Positions 9,415 through 19,126 of a stretch of DNA of 64,000 nucleotides are shown here, piece after piece; position 1 is the stretch's first letter, and each line of letters opens with the position of its first letter. This DNA comes from Paraprevotella xylaniphila YIT 11841. Lineage in GTDB: Bacteria; Bacteroidota; Bacteroidia; Bacteroidales; Bacteroidaceae. The notes under the pieces are model-generated. The model saw nothing but the letters and a program-made list of their open reading frames with translations. It did no database searches and was not told the origin of the DNA. A program made the translations under genes and the position numbers. The stretch is from NCBI RefSeq assembly GCF_000205165.1, contig NZ_GL883869.1, positions 1 to 64,000 on the forward strand. Direction: 5' to 3'.

Positions 9415-11135
9415 CAGCCCTTTTCAACCTCAAACAACAAACGCCTGAATTACGAAAAAAGGCTTTGTCCATGTCTAAGAAAATCCGGCACCGCGGGCCG
9501 GATTGGAGTGGCATTTATTGTGGCAAGACAGCCATCTTATGCCACGAACGCCTTTCCATCGTTGATCCGCAAAGCGGCGGGCAGCCTCTTTTCTCGCCCG
9601 ACCGTAAACAAATACTGGCCGTCAACGGGGAAATCTACAACCACCGCCAAATCCGTGAACAGTATACCGGACGATACGACTTCCAAACGGGCAGCGACTG
9701 CGAGGTCATCCTCGCGCTCTACCGGGACAAAGGCATCCATTTCTTAGAAGACCTGAATGGAATTTTTGCCTTCGCCCTTTATGACGAAGAACAGGACGAC
9801 TTCCTGATAGCCCGCGACCCCATCGGAGTCATACCTTTATATATAGGACATGACAAGGACGGCATCCTATATCTGGCCAGCGAACTGAAAGCACTTGAAG
9901 GTTTCTGCGACGAATACGAGCCGTTCTTGCCGGGACATTATTACTGTGGCAAGGAAGGGAAGATGACGCGTTGGTACACCCGTGATTGGATGGACTACTC
10001 GAACGTGAAGGACAATTATACCCATGACGCCTGTAACGCTACTAAAGTCACGGACTGTGGAAACAGCTATCCCATACAAGTAGAAGCCGTACGTGATGCC
10101 TTGGAAGCTGCCGTACGCCGCCAACTGATGAGCGACGTTCCCTATGGCGTGCTGCTCTCCGGCGGATTGGACAGTTCCGTCATTTCGGCCATAGTGCGGA
10201 AGTTTGCGGCACGCCGCATCGAGACCGACGGGCAATCCACGGCGTGGTGGCCGCAACTCCACAGCTTCGCCGTGGGACTGAAAGGCGCCCCGGACTTGGC
10301 CAAGGCCAAGGAAGTTGCCAACTACATCGGTACCGTACACCACGAAATCAACTATACCATCCAAGAGGGATTGGATGCCGTGCGTGATGTCATCTACTAC
10401 ATCGAGACCTACGACGTGACCACCGTGCGCGCCTCCACCCCGATGTACCTGCTTGCCCGCGTCATCAAGAGCATGGGCATCAAGATGGTATTGAGCGGTG
10501 AAGGCGCAGATGAAGTGTTCGGCGGTTACCTCTATTTCCACAAAGCACCGGATGCCCAGGCCTTTCACGAAGAAACGGTGCGCAAGCTCTCCAAACTGTA
10601 CCTTTACGACTGCCTGCGAGCCAACAAATCCCTCTCAGCATGGGGCGTGGAAGGGCGCGTTCCTTTCCTCGACAAGGAATTTCTCGACGTGGCCATGCGC
10701 CTCAACCCGGCAGTCAAAATGTGCCCGGGCAAGACGATTGAAAAGAAAATCGTACGCGATGCTTTCGCCAATCTCTTACCCGAAAGCGTGGTCTGGCGGC
10801 AGAAAGAACAATTCAGCGACGGCGTGGGATACAGTTGGATTGACACATTGAAGGATATCACATCACAGGCCGTCAGCGACGAACAGATGGCACATGCCTC
10901 GGAACGGTTTCCCATCAACCCGCCCATGAACAAAGAAGAATACTATTACCGTAGCATCTTCGAAGAATATTTCCCGAGCGACAGCGCAGCCCGAAGCGTA
11001 CCGAGCGTACCGAGTGTGGCCTGCTCCACAGCCGAAGCCTTGGCTTGGGACACCTCGTTCAAAGGACAAAACGAACCGAGCGGGCGAGCCGTAAACGGAA
11101 TACATGAAGATGCATACAGGAAAACGAAAATATGA
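9402..11135 (+). CDS. asnB: Asparagine synthetase B, glutamine-hydrolysing
   Basis: A 577-residue enzyme making asparagine from aspartate, glutamine and ATP. Initiator Met is followed by Cys2 (MCGITALFN), the nucleophile of the class II glutaminase domain; the ATP pyrophosphatase loop SGGLDSS begins at residue 253, and [12 protein letters not shown] is also present. The start lies inside the end of gltD (13-nt overlap) and the stop overlaps dapF by 4 nt, so glutamate and asparagine synthesis and the dap genes form one coupled operon. A low-complexity SVPSVPSVA segment occurs near the C terminus. Confidence 0.97.
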   Translation: MCGITALFNLKQQTPELRKKALSMSKKIRHRGPDWSGIYCGKTAILCHERLSIVDPQSGGQPLFSPDRKQILAVNGEIYNHRQIREQYTGRYDFQTGSDCEVILALYRDKGIHFLEDLNGIFAFALYDEEQDDFLIARDPIGVIPLYIGHDKDGILYLASELKALEGFCDEYEPFLPGHYYCGKEGKMTRWYTRDWMDYSNVKDNYTHDACNATKVTDCGNSYPIQVEAVRDALEAAVRRQLMSDVPYGVLLSGGLDSSVISAIVRKFAARRIETDGQSTAWWPQLHSFAVGLKGAPDLAKAKEVANYIGTVHHEINYTIQEGLDAVRDVIYYIETYDVTTVRASTPMYLLARVIKSMGIKMVLSGEGADEVFGGYLYFHKAPDAQAFHEETVRKLSKLYLYDCLRANKSLSAWGVEGRVPFLDKEFLDVAMRLNPAVKMCPGKTIEKKIVRDAFANLLPESVVWRQKEQFSDGVGYSWIDTLKDITSQAVSDEQMAHASERFPINPPMNKEEYYYRSIFEEYFPSDSAARSVPSVPSVACSTAEALAWDTSFKGQNEPSGRAVNGIHEDAYRKTKI

Positions 11136-11938
11136 AAATAGAATTTACCAAAATGCAGGGGGCTGGCAATGACTACATCTACGTCAATACCCTGAAGTAC
11201 CCCGTCTCGCATCCCGAGGCATTGGCAAAGGAATGGAGCAAACCACATACCGGCATCGGAAGCGACGGGCTTGTCCTGATAGGGCCTTCCGAAACAGGCG
11301 ATTTCAGCATGCGCATCTTCAACGCAGACGGTTCAGAAGCCATGATGTGCGGCAATGCCAGCCGCTGCGTCGGCAAGTACGTGTATGAATACGGACTTAC
11401 CGATAAAAAAGAAATCGCCTTGGAAACCCTCTCCGGAATAAAAACCTTATATTTACATTTACAAGGCGAGAATGTGGATTCGGTAACCGTAGACATGGGG
11501 GCTCCGTGCGACATTCGTACCGTGGATTTAGGAAACGGCTATCTTTTCCGTGAAGGTACAGCCGTAAACATGGGCAACCCGCATCTGGTGATTTTCACCC
11601 ATGACGTTTCTGCTATTGACTTGCTTTCCGAAGGTCCGGCCATGGAACATCACCCGCTATTCCCGAACCGCGTCAACGTGGAATTCGCCCAGGTCTTACC
11701 CGACGGGAATGTCCGGATGCGTGTATGGGAACGAGGCTCAGGTATTACACAGGCCTGTGGAACAGGAGCGTGCGCTACGGCCGTAGCCGCAGCTTTCACC
11801 GGACGTGGCAAAGGCAAGACCGACATCATCATGGATGGAGGCACACTCACCATCGAATACGAACCGCAAAACGACCGGATTCTGATGACCGGTCCTGCCA
11901 CAAAAGTATTCGACGGAACAATAAATATGGATAGATAA
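11132..11938 (+). CDS. dapF: Diaminopimelate epimerase
   Basis: A 268-residue cofactor-independent racemase converting LL- to meso-diaminopimelate for lysine and peptidoglycan. The two catalytic cysteines are Cys73 ([11 protein letters not shown]) and Cys209 (ACGTGACATA), in the expected two-fold pseudo-symmetric halves. Its ATG overlaps the asnB stop codon as ATGA. dapL follows after 15 nt, so the enzyme that makes its substrate is encoded directly downstream. Confidence 0.97.
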   Translation: MKIEFTKMQGAGNDYIYVNTLKYPVSHPEALAKEWSKPHTGIGSDGLVLIGPSETGDFSMRIFNADGSEAMMCGNASRCVGKYVYEYGLTDKKEIALETLSGIKTLYLHLQGENVDSVTVDMGAPCDIRTVDLGNGYLFREGTAVNMGNPHLVIFTHDVSAIDLLSEGPAMEHHPLFPNRVNVEFAQVLPDGNVRMRVWERGSGITQACGTGACATAVAAAFTGRGKGKTDIIMDGGTLTIEYEPQNDRILMTGPATKVFDGTINMDR

Positions 11939-11953
11939 AAACAACATAGCATT

Positions 11954-13183
11954 ATGGCATTAGTAAACGAACATTACCTCAAACTTCCGGGAAACTATTT
12001 ATTCTCGGACATCGCCAAGAAAATAAACACGTTCAAAGTGACCCACCCGGGCAAAAGGCTCATCCGCCTGGGTATAGGGGATGTGACCCGTCCGCTGCCA
12101 CAGGCATGTATCACGGCCATGCATAAGGCCGTGGACGAAATGTCCACGGCTGAAACATTCCATGGATACGGACCAGAGCAAGGCTATGATTTCCTGATTG
12201 AAGCCATCCTCAAAAATGATTTCGCTTCTCGCGGCATCAGCCTGAGCCCTACTGAAATCTTCATCAACGACGGTGCCAAAAGCGACACCGGCAACATCGG
12301 TGAGGTCCTGCGTTGGGACAACAGTATGGGCGTGACCGACCCCATCTATCCGGTCTACATAGACAGCAATGTCATGTGCGGACGATCCGGCGAATTGGGA
12401 GAAGACGGGAAGTGGAGCAATGTCACCTACCTGCCCTGCACGGCAGAAAACCATTTCATCCCGCAAATTCCCGACCGGCGCATAGACATCATCTACCTAT
12501 GTTATCCCAACAACCCGACCGGCACAACCCTAACTAAGACGGAACTGAAAAAATGGGTGGATTACGCCTTAGCCAATGACACCTTGATTTTCTTCGATGC
12601 CGCATACGAAGCCTACATCCGTGAAGACGATGTTCCCCACTCCATCTACGAAATCAAAGGTGCGAAACGTTGTGCCATCGAGTTCCGTAGCTTTTCCAAA
12701 ACGGCAGGGTTCACAGGTGTGCGCTGCGGTTATACGGTAGTACCCAAAGAACTGACAGCCGCCACCTTGGAGGGCGAACGTGTCCCCGTCAACAAACTCT
12801 GGAATCGCCGCCAATGCACCAAGTTCAACGGCACGAGTTACATCACCCAACGCGGAGCGGAAGCCATCTATACGGCAGAAGGCAAGGCGCAAGTGAAAGC
12901 CACCATCGACTATTATATGGAAAACGCACACATCATGCGCGAAGGCCTGCAATCTGCCGGATTCAAGGTCTATGGCGGAGTCAACGCGCCCTACATTTGG
13001 CTGAAAACACCCGATAACACGGGTTCCTGGCGTTTTTTCGAGCAACTGCTATACGAAGTAAACGTAGTCGGCACACCGGGCGTAGGCTTCGGCCCCAACG
13101 GCGAAGGCTACCTCCGCCTCACGGCTTTCGGCGAGCGCGAAGACTGCATCGAAGCCATGCGGCGCATCAGGATGTGGATATAA
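11954..13183 (+). CDS. dapL: LL-diaminopimelate aminotransferase
   Basis: A 409-residue PLP-dependent fold type I aminotransferase that converts tetrahydrodipicolinate directly to LL-diaminopimelate with glutamate as donor, bypassing the DapC/D/E acyl route. The PLP lysine is Lys249 in SFSKTAGFTGVRCGY; YPNNPTGT and the N-terminal substrate loop around LIRLGIGDVTRPLP are typical of the family. Pairing with dapF and with the glutamate-producing genes upstream makes metabolic sense, because glutamate is the amino donor. Confidence 0.97.
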   Translation: MALVNEHYLKLPGNYLFSDIAKKINTFKVTHPGKRLIRLGIGDVTRPLPQACITAMHKAVDEMSTAETFHGYGPEQGYDFLIEAILKNDFASRGISLSPTEIFINDGAKSDTGNIGEVLRWDNSMGVTDPIYPVYIDSNVMCGRSGELGEDGKWSNVTYLPCTAENHFIPQIPDRRIDIIYLCYPNNPTGTTLTKTELKKWVDYALANDTLIFFDAAYEAYIREDDVPHSIYEIKGAKRCAIEFRSFSKTAGFTGVRCGYTVVPKELTAATLEGERVPVNKLWNRRQCTKFNGTSYITQRGAEAIYTAEGKAQVKATIDYYMENAHIMREGLQSAGFKVYGGVNAPYIWLKTPDNTGSWRFFEQLLYEVNVVGTPGVGFGPNGEGYLRLTAFGEREDCIEAMRRIRMWI

Positions 13184-13233
13184 ACAGAGGCGTTTATACT
13201 CCAACAGCTACATAAATTAAGTTAAAAGGATTC

Positions 13234-13262
13234 CACTCTTTTGTTCAAAAGACAAAAGAGTG
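13234..13262 (+). promoter_or_regulatory. Perfect inverted repeat overlapping a promoter
   Basis: CACTCTTTTGT (13234-13244) and ACAAAAGAGTG (13252-13262) form a perfect 11-bp dyad with a 7-nt centre. It covers the -33 TTTG of the next promoter and ends one base before the -7 box. No T-run follows, so an operator is more likely than a terminator. Confidence 0.5.
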
Positions 13263-13271
13263 CGTATCTTT
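13240..13271 (+). promoter_or_regulatory. Promoter of the small exported protein gene
   Basis: TTTG at 13240-13243, 20-nt spacer, -7 box TATCTTTG at 13264-13271, only 9 nt before the ATG at 13281, so the leader would be nearly absent. Confidence 0.65.
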
Positions 13272-13280
13272 GTACTATTA

Positions 13281-13688
13281 ATGAAGCATTTTCAAAAAAT
13301 CATACTGTCATTCCTATTTGCAGCCATTACATTTCTAATTTCTGCCAATACGAACGCTTTCCGTGAACAACACTCGGAAAGTAAAAAAGTATATGCCGAA
13401 AATGTACACAAACAGCAAGAGTTACACACGGTAAAGCCACAAGTCTTATTCGATGGGGAAATTTCACCGGAAATCGTATGGGCACGGGTATTGACAGCCC
13501 AACCTACACGTTCTCTGCAAAATTTCCATTTACAGACTTTGCAATACCTGCCATTCCGCACCCAAAAACGATTATCTGCACTATGCGGAATGAGCACCAA
13601 TGGCAAACAATTCGAAACGGCAGCCCCATTCTACTGCCAACCTTCATGCGAATACTATGTATTCGCTTTATGCCGCCTACTCATTTAG
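13281..13688 (+). CDS. Small exported protein of unknown function
   Basis: A 135-residue protein with a clear signal peptide (MKHFQKIILSFLFAAITFLI, cleavage probably after SANTNA). The mature part is basic, contains WARVLTAQPTRSLQNFHLQT, and has three cysteines near the C terminus. I recognise no domain. An upstream in-frame GTG (13260) lies within the promoter dyad, so the ATG at 13281 is chosen. The gene has its own promoter overlapped by an inverted repeat. An overlapping + frame (13478-13783) looks like a shadow. Confidence 0.55.
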   Translation: MKHFQKIILSFLFAAITFLISANTNAFREQHSESKKVYAENVHKQQELHTVKPQVLFDGEISPEIVWARVLTAQPTRSLQNFHLQTLQYLPFRTQKRLSALCGMSTNGKQFETAAPFYCQPSCEYYVFALCRLLI

Positions 13689-13789
13689 CGAGATTTCCTT
13701 ATCCGATTTATAGACAGACTGGCAAAGGTTCATTTTGCCGGAATAATAGTGTATTATCTCATTATGTTTTATTTTATAATTAAAAAGAT

Positions 13790-14317
13790 ATGGAAAATCA
13801 AGCTATAGCCCAACATCCTAACGAACAGGATATCCAAAAAAGATTCAACTCACGTAACGCAGTCTCATCCGGCATACTTATAACAATAGGCGTTTTCATG
13901 GTATCGCTTACCCTTACGATGCACACTACAGACAGCAATATCCTTTCGCTCGTTTTCATGGCGTGTGGAGGAAGTATGGCCATTTATGGCATGATACGGA
14001 TTTTGAGCCATGCCTCCAGAACCGTATATGCTCCTACCGGCAGTACAATTAAAGAATACCATCTATACTATTCTCCGGAACATTTTGATACATTGCAACA
14101 TGTCATTGAAGCTAATGGGGTTCCCGAATGCATTCCTGTAGCTCCGGTGGACAATACTACAGTCAGACTGGATATCCTCATGTCGGAAGATAAGAAGTTT
14201 GCCCGGTTACAGTTATTGAAATACGAAAACTATATTTTCCATCCGGCCACGGAAGTTTATTATTATCCCGAAGCTGAAGCCAGACGCATCCATGCCTTAA
14301 TGAAAAATAGCAAGTAA
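13790..14317 (+). CDS. Conserved-type small membrane protein, function unknown
   Basis: A 175-residue protein with a short polar N terminus, two predicted membrane helices (about residues 25-45, containing SGILITIGVFMVSLTL, and 50-70, containing SLVFMACGGSMAIYGM), and a soluble C-terminal domain of about 100 residues ending in EVYYYPEAEARRIHALM. The adenine-rich TAAAAAGAT precedes the ATG. No known family was recognised. It may be cotranscribed with the exported protein 101 nt upstream and is followed by a terminator-like hairpin. Confidence 0.65.
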   Translation: MENQAIAQHPNEQDIQKRFNSRNAVSSGILITIGVFMVSLTLTMHTTDSNILSLVFMACGGSMAIYGMIRILSHASRTVYAPTGSTIKEYHLYYSPEHFDTLQHVIEANGVPECIPVAPVDNTTVRLDILMSEDKKFARLQLLKYENYIFHPATEVYYYPEAEARRIHALMKNSK

Positions 14318-14340
14318 ATATTCCACACACTTCTTTTAGC

Positions 14341-14393
14341 ACCCTCCACACGGATTTGTCTTTCATAGAGACATCTTTTGTGGAGGGTTCTTT
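14341..14393 (+). terminator. Probable intrinsic terminator
   Basis: ACCCTCCAC (14341-14349) pairs with GTGGAGGGT (14380-14388), followed by TCTTTT. The 30-nt interior can form a smaller stem (TGTCT with AGACA). Confidence 0.55.
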
Positions 14394-14469
14394 TGCATGG
14401 CCAAAAATTATCCATATATTTGCCACAAGCGTTTCTGCAATTCTACATTACAAGATAAAAAAGCGGGTA

Positions 14470-14652
14470 ATGAAATACCGTTGACATCCCGAATGAATGC
14501 AGCGGACACTTGTTTGACATTGTACACTGTAACGGTGCGACACATCTCTACACCAACGGCCAACTCATTGCAGATAAATTCCACGATGTCCACTCGCTAT
14601 TCTACGGCCCATGGTGACTGCCACCAACTGAAGTACGCATACCCATTACAAT
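14470..14652 (+). pseudogene. Possible remnant of a small gene
   Basis: A TATATTTG box at 14413-14420 is followed by an ATG at 14470 that meets a TGA after four codons (14482-14484). Shifting one base gives a protein-like frame (GHLFDIVHCNGATHLYTNGQ...) that runs to a TGA at 14615 and stays protein-like (LPPTEVRIPITIHH) beyond it into the 3' end of the opposite-strand lipoprotein gene. This reads as a decayed gene with one frameshift and one nonsense change. The evidence is only the look of the translation. Confidence 0.25.
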
Positions 14653-15524
14653 TCACCACGGTTTTATTTCATTAAAAACATAGTCTATCGTGACACTATC
14701 AGGAACCTTGTCTATGACGGAAGCCATATAAGCAGTAGTTTTCTCACCAATCAAAGACGGATAGAACTCGTGTGTGACCTCATAACGGTACACGGTTGGC
14801 GACAAGGGAACAAGTTCCACTTTAAAACCTTTCACCCCCACACCACTTTCTACAGTGTATTTCCAAAGTATCACAGAATAACGGCTGTAATCCACCGTAT
14901 AAAAGAATGTATAGTCCCAAGCTTCAGGCCACGTCACATACTTTAAGAAATCCGGTATCATACGTATCAAAGCAAATTCCTTGTCTTCCATATCAAGTTC
15001 GGGAGTCGACAAACCACTCTTTAAAACATTCGTAGTGTATATCAATCCCAAACCACGTTCGCTCCTCACCGAAAGCGACACACCGCACGATGCCGGAAGT
15101 TTGGCATATTTCCCACAAATCAAACGGACGGAAGAAGTATCGGCAGGGGAATAAAAGTAGTCAAATAAGTATTCGAAGCACCCACCAACTTCCACCAACG
15201 TGTCACGTTTCACATAATATGAAGTTCCGCGCTCCCCAACAAATAAGTATACCGTTCGAAATCCAAATCCTCAGGCACTGGCAACGTGTCCGGTAACCAC
15301 ACAGACAAATCGTCACGGCTGTCAAGGCGTATCACTCGATTCCGTTCCAATAAAGGTAATAAAGAAGCGAAGAAAGAAGAATCTGTAGCTGACAACATTT
15401 CCTTCACTATCTCAATCTTATTTATGTCCTCACTATCAGGACACATTGTTTCCTTATCCTCGTCTTCTGTATCACTGCAAGCAATCCAACACACCACAGA
15501 CGCGAGAAACATAATTTTTCTCAT
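14653..15524 (-). pseudogene. Lipoprotein gene broken by a single-base frameshift
   Basis: The 5' part (15524 to about 15252) starts MRKIMFLASVVCWIAC with lipobox cysteine Cys16 and an acidic stretch after it, as in surface-exported Bacteroidetes lipoproteins; it then stops at 15210. The 3' part (15213-14653, only a GTG at the junction) continues the same protein. Restoring one G at the GG at 15252-15253 joins LDFER to VYLFVGERGTSYYVKR and yields a single protein of about 295 residues. The function is unknown. It lies 150 nt downstream of the hexuronate operon and on the same strand. Either it is a real pseudogene or the base is a sequencing error. Confidence 0.6.
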
Positions 15525-15628
15525 AATACTGTATTATTTAATTAACAATCAACTTATACGCAAGGTTGTGGCATTCCCCTTCCTCACAGCAGTTCCTCCT
15601 AACCACAAGTATTGATGGCACAACCCCT

Positions 15629-15666
15629 TCCAATCCGCCCTGTCTCCAAGCAGGGCGAATCGGAAG
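15629..15666 (-). terminator. Hairpin downstream of the hexuronate operon
   Basis: CGCCCTG (15636-15642) pairs perfectly with CAGGGCG (15651-15657), with outer TTCC/GGAA pairing. There is no U-run on the - strand side, so termination is uncertain; it could also stabilise the 3' end. Confidence 0.35.
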
Positions 15667-15674
15667 AAGAACCG

Positions 15675-16487
15675 TCACATGGCAAAGGCATTGAAGCCCC
15701 CATCCACCACGGCCACCGTCCCGGTAACGAAGGCCGAGGCATCGCTGATGAGATAGTGTATCGTGCCGCAAAGCTCTTCGGGACGGCCGAAACGTTTGAA
15801 CGGTGTCTGGCGGATGACATCCTCGCCGCGCGGTGTCAGGCTACCGTCGGGGTTGGTAAGCAGCGCACGGTTCTGGTTCGTCAGGAAGAAGCCCGGCGCG
15901 ATGGCGTTCACACGGATGCCGGAAGTGAATTTCGTGGCTACTTCATTGGCCAAGAAGGCCGTGAAGTTGGAAATGCCCGCTTTGGCTGCCGCATAACCGC
16001 ACACGCGGGTCATGGGACGGAAAGCCGCCATGGAACTGAAATTGACAATCGCGCCCTTTCCTGCCTCCACCATCGGGCGGAGGAATATCTGCGTGGGGAT
16101 GACCGTTCCCGTAAGGTTTACATTCAACACCCGTTCGAACTCTTCCACCTTGAGGTCGAAGAATGTCCCGGTCGGCGCAATGGTGGCACCCGGCATGTTG
16201 CCGCCCGCCGCATTGAGCAAGGCATCCACCTTGCCGTAGGCCGACAACACGTCTTGCAGGTTCTGCTCCACTACGACCGGATTCATCACATCCGTTTTCA
16301 GAAACATCACCTCGCCGCCTTTTCCGCAAATATCATCCGCTATCTGTTTGCCGGTCTCTTCATTACGCCCCATCAGTACCACCTTGGCACCTTGCAGGGC
16401 AAGGTACTCCCCGATTTCCCGGCCTAGCACACCCGTACCGCCGGTAACGACCACCACTTGTCCTTGAATATCAAATAAATTCTTCAT
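15675..16487 (-). CDS. uxuB: SDR-family fructuronate reductase (D-mannonate oxidoreductase)
   Basis: A 270-residue NAD(P)H-dependent short-chain dehydrogenase. The nucleotide-binding TGGTGVLG, the NAAGGNMPG loop, the catalytic Ser (NFSSMAAF) and the Y-x3-K pair (GYAAAKAG) are visible. Genes of this SDR type next to uxuA, as in B. subtilis yjmF/uxuB, reduce D-fructuronate to D-mannonate, the step between UxaC and UxuA. This is the last gene of the four-gene - strand operon, 29 nt after uxuA. Assignment to this reaction relies on context, since SDR sequences alone do not fix the substrate. Confidence 0.82.
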   Translation of the reverse strand: MKNLFDIQGQVVVVTGGTGVLGREIGEYLALQGAKVVLMGRNEETGKQIADDICGKGGEVMFLKTDVMNPVVVEQNLQDVLSAYGKVDALLNAAGGNMPGATIAPTGTFFDLKVEEFERVLNVNLTGTVIPTQIFLRPMVEAGKGAIVNFSSMAAFRPMTRVCGYAAAKAGISNFTAFLANEVATKFTSGIRVNAIAPGFFLTNQNRALLTNPDGSLTPRGEDVIRQTPFKRFGRPEELCGTIHYLISDASAFVTGTVAVVDGGFNAFAM

Positions 16488-16516
16488 GTCCGTTTATTTT
16501 TAACCTTTATCCATTT

Positions 16517-17698
16517 TCAAATTTTTCCTTCCGCTATCTCACGGTTCACTACTGCCATAACCCCTTCCATCTGCCCAAGGGCCAACATGCGCCCGTGGAA
16601 AGAGTAACCGGCATTGTACCCCATCTTCTCGTCGCCCAACATCAGAGGAGCATGGTCTACCCTCATCGGCAAGGAAGGATTCTCCTTTTGGAACGTGCGT
16701 ACCAAATCAATGATGCCCGCACGTCCGGCCAGATGGGAAGCTTCCTTGAAATTGCCGCCGGGCAGCACGTCCGTGCTGCGCAGATGCACGAATTTCGTGC
16801 GAGAAGCATACTTGCGTGCCAGTTCCGGCACATTATTGTGCGCTCCGGCACTCAACGAACCGGCACAGAACGTCAACCCGTTGTGCGGGTTGTCCACAGC
16901 GTTCAGGAACCAAGTGATGTCCTCGTCGCACGTCACGATGCGTGGCAACCCCAGTATCTGCAAGGGAGGATCGTCGGGATGCACGCACATGTCCACCCCG
17001 TATTGCTCGCATACCGGCATGACAGCGGAGAGGAAATAACGCATGTTCTCGCGCAAGGCATCACGGTCTATACCTTTATACAGGCCGAGCAGCTCGCGGA
17101 AGATTTCCACCGGCTTCTCATCGTCTTCCTTGATATTGCCGTTCACGAACCCCTGCGTCTTGATGATGATGTTTTCCACCAGTTTATGGTCATCCTCCGG
17201 TGTCATCACAGCTTTCTTCCGTTCCACCTGTTCCATGATGTCTGCCCCGTAATCGGTTTCCGCCCCTTCTCGCTTCAGGATGCAACAATCGAAATAGGCG
17301 AAATCCGCACGGTCGAAATAAAGCGACGACGTGCCGTCCGCATTCGGATGTTCCAAGTCGGTACGCGCCCAGTCGAGCACGGGCATGAAGTTGTAGCACA
17401 CCGTCTTGATACCGGCCTTGCCCAGATTGGCCAAGCTCACGATATAGTTCTCTATCAGGCGGTCACGGTCAAGACCGCCATACTTAATGCTTTCACTCAC
17501 CGGAAGGCTTTCCACCACCGACCAACGCAGACCGGCCGCTACGACATAGTCCCGCATTTCCGCCACTGCCTCGTAAGGCCAGATTTCCCCGTTCGGGATG
17601 TCATGCAAAGCCGTCACGATGCCTTCCACGCCAATCTGGCGCAACATGGACAACGTGATTTTGTCTTTCTTCCCGAACCATCTCCAAGTTTTTTCCAT
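16517..17698 (-). CDS. uxuA: Mannonate dehydratase
   Basis: A 393-residue TIM-barrel enzyme that dehydrates D-mannonate to 2-keto-3-deoxygluconate. The N terminus MEKTWRWFGKKDKITLSMLR, the CVHPDDPPLQILGLPRI segment with metal-ligand residues, and FCAGSLSAGAHNN are typical of UxuA. The length matches the family. It sits 12 nt after uxaC and 29 nt before the SDR, in pathway order. It acts on products from both glucuronate and, via the reductase, fructuronate. Confidence 0.96.
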   Translation of the reverse strand: MEKTWRWFGKKDKITLSMLRQIGVEGIVTALHDIPNGEIWPYEAVAEMRDYVVAAGLRWSVVESLPVSESIKYGGLDRDRLIENYIVSLANLGKAGIKTVCYNFMPVLDWARTDLEHPNADGTSSLYFDRADFAYFDCCILKREGAETDYGADIMEQVERKKAVMTPEDDHKLVENIIIKTQGFVNGNIKEDDEKPVEIFRELLGLYKGIDRDALRENMRYFLSAVMPVCEQYGVDMCVHPDDPPLQILGLPRIVTCDEDITWFLNAVDNPHNGLTFCAGSLSAGAHNNVPELARKYASRTKFVHLRSTDVLPGGNFKEASHLAGRAGIIDLVRTFQKENPSLPMRVDHAPLMLGDEKMGYNAGYSFHGRMLALGQMEGVMAVVNREIAEGKI

Positions 17699-17710
17699 AT
17701 CTTCTTTTCT

Positions 17711-19114
17711 TTAGAACCTAAAATAGTTTTTGGCATTGTAATAGCAGATGTCTTCCACCATCTGCCGGATGCGCGGCATTTCGCCTACGGGCATCTCGCC
17801 CTTCTCCACGTCACGCCCCAAAAGGTTACAGAGCGTACGGCGGAAGTATTCATGGCGCGGGTAGGAAAGGAACGACCGCGAGTCGGTCAGCATCCCTACA
17901 AAACGGCTCAACAGGCCGAGCACGGAAAGGGCGTTCATCTGCCGCTCCATCCCGTCCTTCTGGTCGTTGAACCACCATCCCGAACCGAACTGTATCTTGC
18001 CCGGCACGCTCCCGTCCTGGAAATTACCAATCATCGTGGCCACCATCTCGTTGGCCGCCGGGTTCAGGTTGTAGAGGATGGTTTGGGGGAGGATGCCACG
18101 GCTGTCCAAGCGGTCAAGGAACCGTGCCATGGAGAGGGCGGTGTTGAACTCGCCGATGGAATCGAAACCCGTATCCGGCCCCACGAGACGCATCATCCGA
18201 CTGTTGGCATTGCGTATCGTCCCGTAATGGAATTGTTGTGTCCATCCCTTTTCGGCATCCATCCGGGCAAACTCCACCAACATGGCCGACTTGAAACGGG
18301 CACATTCCGCACCGTCCAAAGGCGTACCGCCATATACCTTGTCAAACAACCGCTTAATGTCGTTTTCCACATAATCTTCTGCATAGAATTCCGACAGCCC
18401 GTGGTCTGAAAGACGGCAGCCTTGTGCGGCAAAGAAGTCATGACGTGCTTCCAATGCTCCGACAAAATCGGCATAACAGGAAATGGACTGCCCGGAAACT
18501 TGCTCCAACCGCCCCACATAGTCGCGGAATGACGAGGGACTCTCCACGGCCATCGCTTTGTCCGGTCGCCACGTCGGGAGCATCCGGATCTCAAAACCGC
18601 TCGCTTTCGCGGCGATATGGTATTCCAAACTGTCCACCGGGTCATCGGTGGTGCATACTGTTTCCACATGGTAATGCCGCATCAGCCCACGTGCGGAAAA
18701 CCCAGGTTGTGCCAGTTTCTCGTTGCATTCTTCGTAAATCTCGCGAGCCGTTGAGGGGTTCAACAATTTGTCGATGCCGAAAGCCGTGCGCAGTTCCAGA
18801 TGCGTCCAGTGGTACAACGGGTTGCGCAAGGTATAGGGTACTGTCTCCGCCCATTTTTCAAACTTTTCCCAATCGGAAGCATCGCCCGTAATGTAACGTT
18901 CGTCCACCCCGTTAGTGCGCATGGCACGCCACTTGTAATGGTCGCCCCCCAACCACAATTCCGTAATGGAACGGAAGCGGTAGTCCTCCGCCACCATCCG
19001 TGGGTCGAGATGGCAATGGTAATCAATGACAGGCAAGCGTTCGGCATGCCCGTGATAAAGCTCCCGCGCGGTATCCGTCCCGAGCAGGAAATCCTTGTCC
19101 ATAAATGGTTTCAT
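17711..19114 (-). CDS. uxaC: Glucuronate isomerase (uronate isomerase)
   Basis: A 467-residue amidohydrolase-fold isomerase converting D-glucuronate to D-fructuronate and D-galacturonate to D-tagaturonate. The metal motif H33-x-H35 is seen in VIDYHCHLDP; TDDPVDSLEYH and GSGWWFNDQKDGMERQMNALS are characteristic. There is no separate tagaturonate reductase or altronate dehydratase in the window, so the operon as seen serves glucuronate better than galacturonate. It starts 12 nt after the transporter gene. Confidence 0.96.
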   Translation of the reverse strand: MKPFMDKDFLLGTDTARELYHGHAERLPVIDYHCHLDPRMVAEDYRFRSITELWLGGDHYKWRAMRTNGVDERYITGDASDWEKFEKWAETVPYTLRNPLYHWTHLELRTAFGIDKLLNPSTAREIYEECNEKLAQPGFSARGLMRHYHVETVCTTDDPVDSLEYHIAAKASGFEIRMLPTWRPDKAMAVESPSSFRDYVGRLEQVSGQSISCYADFVGALEARHDFFAAQGCRLSDHGLSEFYAEDYVENDIKRLFDKVYGGTPLDGAECARFKSAMLVEFARMDAEKGWTQQFHYGTIRNANSRMMRLVGPDTGFDSIGEFNTALSMARFLDRLDSRGILPQTILYNLNPAANEMVATMIGNFQDGSVPGKIQFGSGWWFNDQKDGMERQMNALSVLGLLSRFVGMLTDSRSFLSYPRHEYFRRTLCNLLGRDVEKGEMPVGEMPRIRQMVEDICYYNAKNYFRF

Positions 19115-19126
19115 GTTTCTTGTCTC

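Noticed and set aside
10981-11035. Short repeat in asnB (SVPSVPSVA) as a sign of damage
   Set aside because: The frame stays open to the normal end and reaches a coupled stop/start with dapF; it is more likely a harmless low-complexity stretch.
13478-13783. 101-residue + frame between the exported and the membrane protein
   Set aside because: It overlaps the 13281-13688 gene in another frame and has no signal, RBS or domain.
14397-14675. 92-residue + frame
   Set aside because: The neighbouring frame looks more protein-like, and this one is Thr/Ser-rich without any pattern.
16595-18409. 604-residue open frame on the + strand
   Set aside because: It is antisense to uxuA and uxaC, which have clear motifs; composition is His/Arg/Val-rich as expected of a shadow.
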